DNA from: Thauera propionica
GTDB lineage: Bacteria > Pseudomonadota > Gammaproteobacteria > Burkholderiales > Rhodocyclaceae
Assembly: GCF_002245655.1 (NCBI RefSeq)
Contig: NZ_NOIH01000003.1
Location: 186,001-250,000 of the forward strand
Direction of reading: 5' to 3'
DNA length: 64,000 bases
Shown in pieces: positions 61,199-64,000 of this stretch (its first letter is position 1; the number at the start of each line of letters is the position of its first letter). The notes below the pieces were generated by a model that saw only the letters and a list, made by a program, of their open reading frames with translations, did not search any database and was not told the origin of the DNA. The translations under genes were made by a program, and so were the position numbers.

Positions 61199-63019
61199 AT
61201 GAGACGCGCCCCCTCCGCCGCCCTGCCCGCCGCCGAACCCACCGAACGTCACGACTGGCAGACCCTGAAAAGCCTGTTTCCCTTCATCTGGGCCTACAAG
61301 GGCCGCGTGATCTTCGCGCTCGCCTGTCTGCTGGCCGCGAAAGGCGCGAACGTCACGGTGCCGATCATCTTCAAGCACCTGATCGACGATCTCACGATCA
61401 CGCGCGAACAGGCCTTCATCGTGGTGCCGGCGGCGCTGCTGCTGGCCTACGGGGCGTTCCGCTTCTCGACCTCACTGCTTACCGAGCTGCGCGAGGTCAT
61501 CTTCGCCCGCGTTACGCAACAGGCGGTGCGCGAGATCTCGCTACGCGTGTTCCGCCATCTGCATGCGCTGTCGCTGCGCTTTCACCTCGAGCGCCAGACT
61601 GGCGGCCTGACGCGCGACATCGAGCGCGGCACGCGCTCGATCGGGTCGCTGATCAGCTACACGCTTTACTCGATCCTGCCGACGCTGATCGAGATCGGCC
61701 TGGTGATCGGCATCCTGCTGGTGCAATACGACGCCGTTTTCGCGCTGATCACACTCGCCGCGCTGGTGATCTACGTCGTGTTCACGGTCAAGGTCACCAA
61801 CTGGCGCACGACGCTGCGCCGCCAGGCCAACGAGCTGGACTCCGCGGCGAACGCGCGCGCCATCGACAGCCTGATCAACTTCGAGACCGTCAAGTACTTC
61901 AACAACGAGGCGTTCGAGGCGAGGCGCTACGACGAACAGCTGAACAAATGGACCCAGGCCCAGATCACCAACCAGTACTCCCTGTCCGCGCTCAACGTCG
62001 GCCAGGCCGCGATCATCGCGGTCGCCGTAACGGCGATGATGTGGCAGGCGGCGATCCGCGTGGCCAGCGGCGAGATGACGATCGGCGACATCGTCCTGGT
62101 CAATGCCTTCCTGATCCAGCTCTATATTCCGCTGAACTTTCTCGGCGTGCTGTACCGCGAGATCCGCCAGTCTTTGACCGACATCGAGCGCATGTTCGGC
62201 CTGATGCACCAGCACCGCGAGATCGCCGATGCACCCGACGCCCTGCGCCTGCCGGCTGGTCCGGCCAGCGTGCGCTTCGAGAATGTCAGCTTCGCGTATG
62301 ACGCCAAGCGCCCGATCCTGTTCGACGTCGATTTCGACATCCCTGCCGGCAGCACGGTGGCGGTGGTCGGGCACTCCGGTTCGGGCAAATCGACGCTCGC
62401 CCGCCTGCTCTACCGCTTCTACGACGTGCAGGGCGGCGCCATCCGCATCAACGGTTACGACATCCGTCAGCTAACGCAGGACAGCCTGCGCGCAGCCATC
62501 GGCATCGTCCCGCAGGACACGGTGCTGTTCAACGACACCCTGCTCTACAACATCCAGTACGGCCGCCCGACAGCCACACGCGAAGAGGTCGAGACCGCCG
62601 CGCGCGCCGCCCAGCTCGAGGACTTCATCCGCCAGCTGCCCGACGGCTACGAGACGCGCGTCGGCGAGCGCGGTCTGAAGCTGTCGGGCGGAGAGAAGCA
62701 GCGTGTGGCGATCGCCCGCGCCCTGCTGAAGAACCCTGCCATCCTGATCTTCGACGAGGCCACTTCGGCCCTCGACTCCAAGACCGAGAAGGCGATCCAG
62801 GCGCAGATCGAGCGCGCCGCGCAGGGCCGCACCGCGCTGGTCATCGCACACCGGCTGTCGACGATCATGGATGCGGACGAGATCATCGTGCTCGACGGCG
62901 GGCGCATCGTCGAGCGCGGTCGCCACACCCCGCTGCTGGCGAAAGGGGGCGCCTACGCGCAGATGTGGCTGCTGCAGCAGCAGGAAGAGGCTGCGACGGG
63001 TGCGCCCGAGGCGCGCTAA
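61199..63019 (+). CDS. Atm1/HMT1-type ABC exporter (fused permease and ATPase)
   Basis: 606-residue half-transporter. A six-helix permease (about residues 30-330) has the Atm1/ABCB7 segment LINFETVKYFNNE. The ATPase has Walker A GHSGSGKSTLARLLYRF, signature LSGGEKQRVAIARAL and Walker B ILIFDEATSALDSKT. Bacterial relatives export glutathione conjugates or metal-thiolates and support heavy-metal resistance. Divergent from the TetR gene by 157 nt. Followed 61 nt later by an antiporter gene. Confidence 0.92.
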   Translation: MRRAPSAALPAAEPTERHDWQTLKSLFPFIWAYKGRVIFALACLLAAKGANVTVPIIFKHLIDDLTITREQAFIVVPAALLLAYGAFRFSTSLLTELREVIFARVTQQAVREISLRVFRHLHALSLRFHLERQTGGLTRDIERGTRSIGSLISYTLYSILPTLIEIGLVIGILLVQYDAVFALITLAALVIYVVFTVKVTNWRTTLRRQANELDSAANARAIDSLINFETVKYFNNEAFEARRYDEQLNKWTQAQITNQYSLSALNVGQAAIIAVAVTAMMWQAAIRVASGEMTIGDIVLVNAFLIQLYIPLNFLGVLYREIRQSLTDIERMFGLMHQHREIADAPDALRLPAGPASVRFENVSFAYDAKRPILFDVDFDIPAGSTVAVVGHSGSGKSTLARLLYRFYDVQGGAIRINGYDIRQLTQDSLRAAIGIVPQDTVLFNDTLLYNIQYGRPTATREEVETAARAAQLEDFIRQLPDGYETRVGERGLKLSGGEKQRVAIARALLKNPAILIFDEATSALDSKTEKAIQAQIERAAQGRTALVIAHRLSTIMDADEIIVLDGGRIVERGRHTPLLAKGGAYAQMWLLQQQEEAATGAPEAR

Positions 63020-63080
63020 GTGCCGGAGCGAAGGCGGGAGCGTCACGTAAAATCAAACATTGGATCCATTTCCCGCCCTC

Positions 63081-64000
63081 ATGGACGCTCACGATTCGGT
63101 TCCCTTCCTGAAGGAAGTCATCCTCTTCCTCACCCTTGCCGGGGTACTGATACCTCTGCTCGGCCGGCTGAAGATCAACCCCGTGCTCGGCTTCCTGGCC
63201 GTGGGCACGCTGATGGGTCCCTATGGGCTGGCCTCGTTTGCGGCGGACCTCCCCTGGCTGGCGTGGCTGACCTTCGGCCGGCCGGAGGACGTGGAGTTTC
63301 TCGCCGAGCTGGGCGTGATCTTCCTGATGTTCATGATCGGCCTCGACATGTCGGTCGAGCGCCTGTGGTCGATGAAGCGGCTCGTCTTTGGCCTCGGCGG
63401 TTTGCAGGTACTGCTGACAGCGGTTGCGATCGGCCTCGTCTCCGCACAGTTCGGCAATGCGATCGAAGCGTCGGTGATCCTCGGTACGGTGCTCGCGTTC
63501 TCATCGACGGCGATCGTGATGCAGCTGCTGATCCAGCGCCGCGAGCTCGGCACCCCGCTGGGCCAGTCCTCGTTCGCCATCCTGCTGTTCCAGGATCTCG
63601 CCGTCGTCCCGCTGCTCGTGCTGATCAGCATCCTTGGCGCGACCGGTGGTGAAGGCAGCTTCGGCTCCCTGCTCGCATTGGCGGCGTTCAAGGGCGTGCT
63701 TACGGTGGTGGTGCTGTATCTCGTGGGGCGTCGCGTCATTCGTCCGCTCTTTCACCAGATCGCCTCCGACCGCCAGCCCGACACCTTTACCGCCCTCACG
63801 CTGCTGACGACACTGGGCGTCGCGGCCTTGACCTGGTCGGCGGGCTTGTCGATGGCGCTCGGCGCCCTGCTGGCCGGCCTGATCATCGCCGAAACCGAGT
63901 TCCGCCACGAGGTCGAGATCACCATCGAGCCCTTCAAGGGCCTGCTGATGGGGCTGTTCTTCCTGTCGGTGGGCATGGGCATCGACCTGCGAGCCCTCGC
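63081..64000 (+). CDS. KefB/KefC-type monovalent cation:proton antiporter, 5' part
   Basis: Open frame from the ATG at 63081 to the window edge, at least 306 residues, 3' end missing. It is a CPA2-family membrane protein with about ten hydrophobic segments in view. Typical segments are LKINPVLGFLAVGTLMGPYGL, LGVIFLMFMIGLDMS, AFSSTAIVMQLLI and ILLFQDLAVVPLLVLISIL (catalytic Asp in the QDLAVVP motif). Complete relatives have a C-terminal TrkA-N domain and export potassium, often gated by glutathione adducts. Confidence 0.93.
   Translation, partial: MDAHDSVPFLKEVILFLTLAGVLIPLLGRLKINPVLGFLAVGTLMGPYGLASFAADLPWLAWLTFGRPEDVEFLAELGVIFLMFMIGLDMSVERLWSMKRLVFGLGGLQVLLTAVAIGLVSAQFGNAIEASVILGTVLAFSSTAIVMQLLIQRRELGTPLGQSSFAILLFQDLAVVPLLVLISILGATGGEGSFGSLLALAAFKGVLTVVVLYLVGRRVIRPLFHQIASDRQPDTFTALTLLTTLGVAALTWSAGLSMALGALLAGLIIAETEFRHEVEITIEPFKGLLMGLFFLSVGMGIDLRAL

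Overview
The window is a GC-rich stretch of a betaproteobacterial chromosome, most likely Rhodocyclales (Thauera/Azoarcus/Zoogloea relatives). This rests on gene content and order: pilMNOPQ-aroK-aroB-dgt-gltB-gltD, ponA divergent from pilM, lptM-lysA divergent from cyaY, ubiC-ubiA-pyrF-ubiD, an nqrABCDEF operon, and a fatty-acid oxidation island under a TetR regulator. The taxonomic call is an inference from synteny and family knowledge; no marker RNA is present. I see no rRNA, tRNA, CRISPR array, insertion sequence, prophage or integrase. Almost all of the sequence is ordinary, densely packed core chromosome.

Layout. 1-2 kb: 3' part of a phosphate acetyltransferase gene coupled to ackA (acetate/propionate overflow). 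2-6 kb: periplasmic gamma-glutamyltranspeptidase, then a LysE-type exporter divergent from a MocR-type regulator. 6-11.4 kb: an LtaS-like membrane sulfatase-fold enzyme, a Cache-GGDEF diguanylate cyclase and an orphan peptide-type solute-binding protein. 11.4-20.7 kb: glutamate synthase gltBD with two NtrC-like sites upstream, then dgt, aroB and aroK. 20.7-28.4 kb: type IV pilus assembly operon pilMNOPQ and divergent ponA. 28.4-32.7 kb: cyaY, lptM-lysA, a small unknown gene, dacB and a DUF4870 protein. 32.7-39.5 kb: ubiquinone and pyrimidine genes (ubiD, pyrF, ubiA, ubiC), recG and a RidA protein; a long inverted repeat sits between recG and ubiC. 39.5-42.1 kb: an isolated fliW, a SPOR protein and a DUF2802 protein, divergent from a DUF218 (YdcF/ElyC-like) protein. 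42.1-48.9 kb: a crotonase gene and the Na+-translocating NADH:quinone oxidoreductase operon. 49-61 kb: one co-directional beta-oxidation operon holding two thiolases, two bifunctional hydratase/dehydrogenases of opposite domain order, FadE, FadL, a thioesterase and the TetR repressor. 61-64 kb: an Atm1-type ABC transporter and the start of a KefB/C-type antiporter that runs off the window.

How the genes work together. The fatty-acid island covers uptake (FadL-type), dehydrogenation (FadE), hydration/oxidation and thiolysis. It feeds NADH to the adjacent Na+-NQR, and Pta-AckA can take off the acetyl-CoA. gltBD carries nitrogen control. Several genes share envelope roles (ponA, dacB, pil genes, LptM, LtaS-like).

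The most informative non-coding signals are: tandem NtrC-like sites plus an internal terminator ahead of gltB; a TetR operator abutting a strong sigma70 promoter; repeated TCTGTATC elements between lysE and mocR; stacked palindromes ahead of nqrA; and the 31-bp-arm inverted repeat between recG and ubiC. I found no convincing wholly new multi-gene system here.
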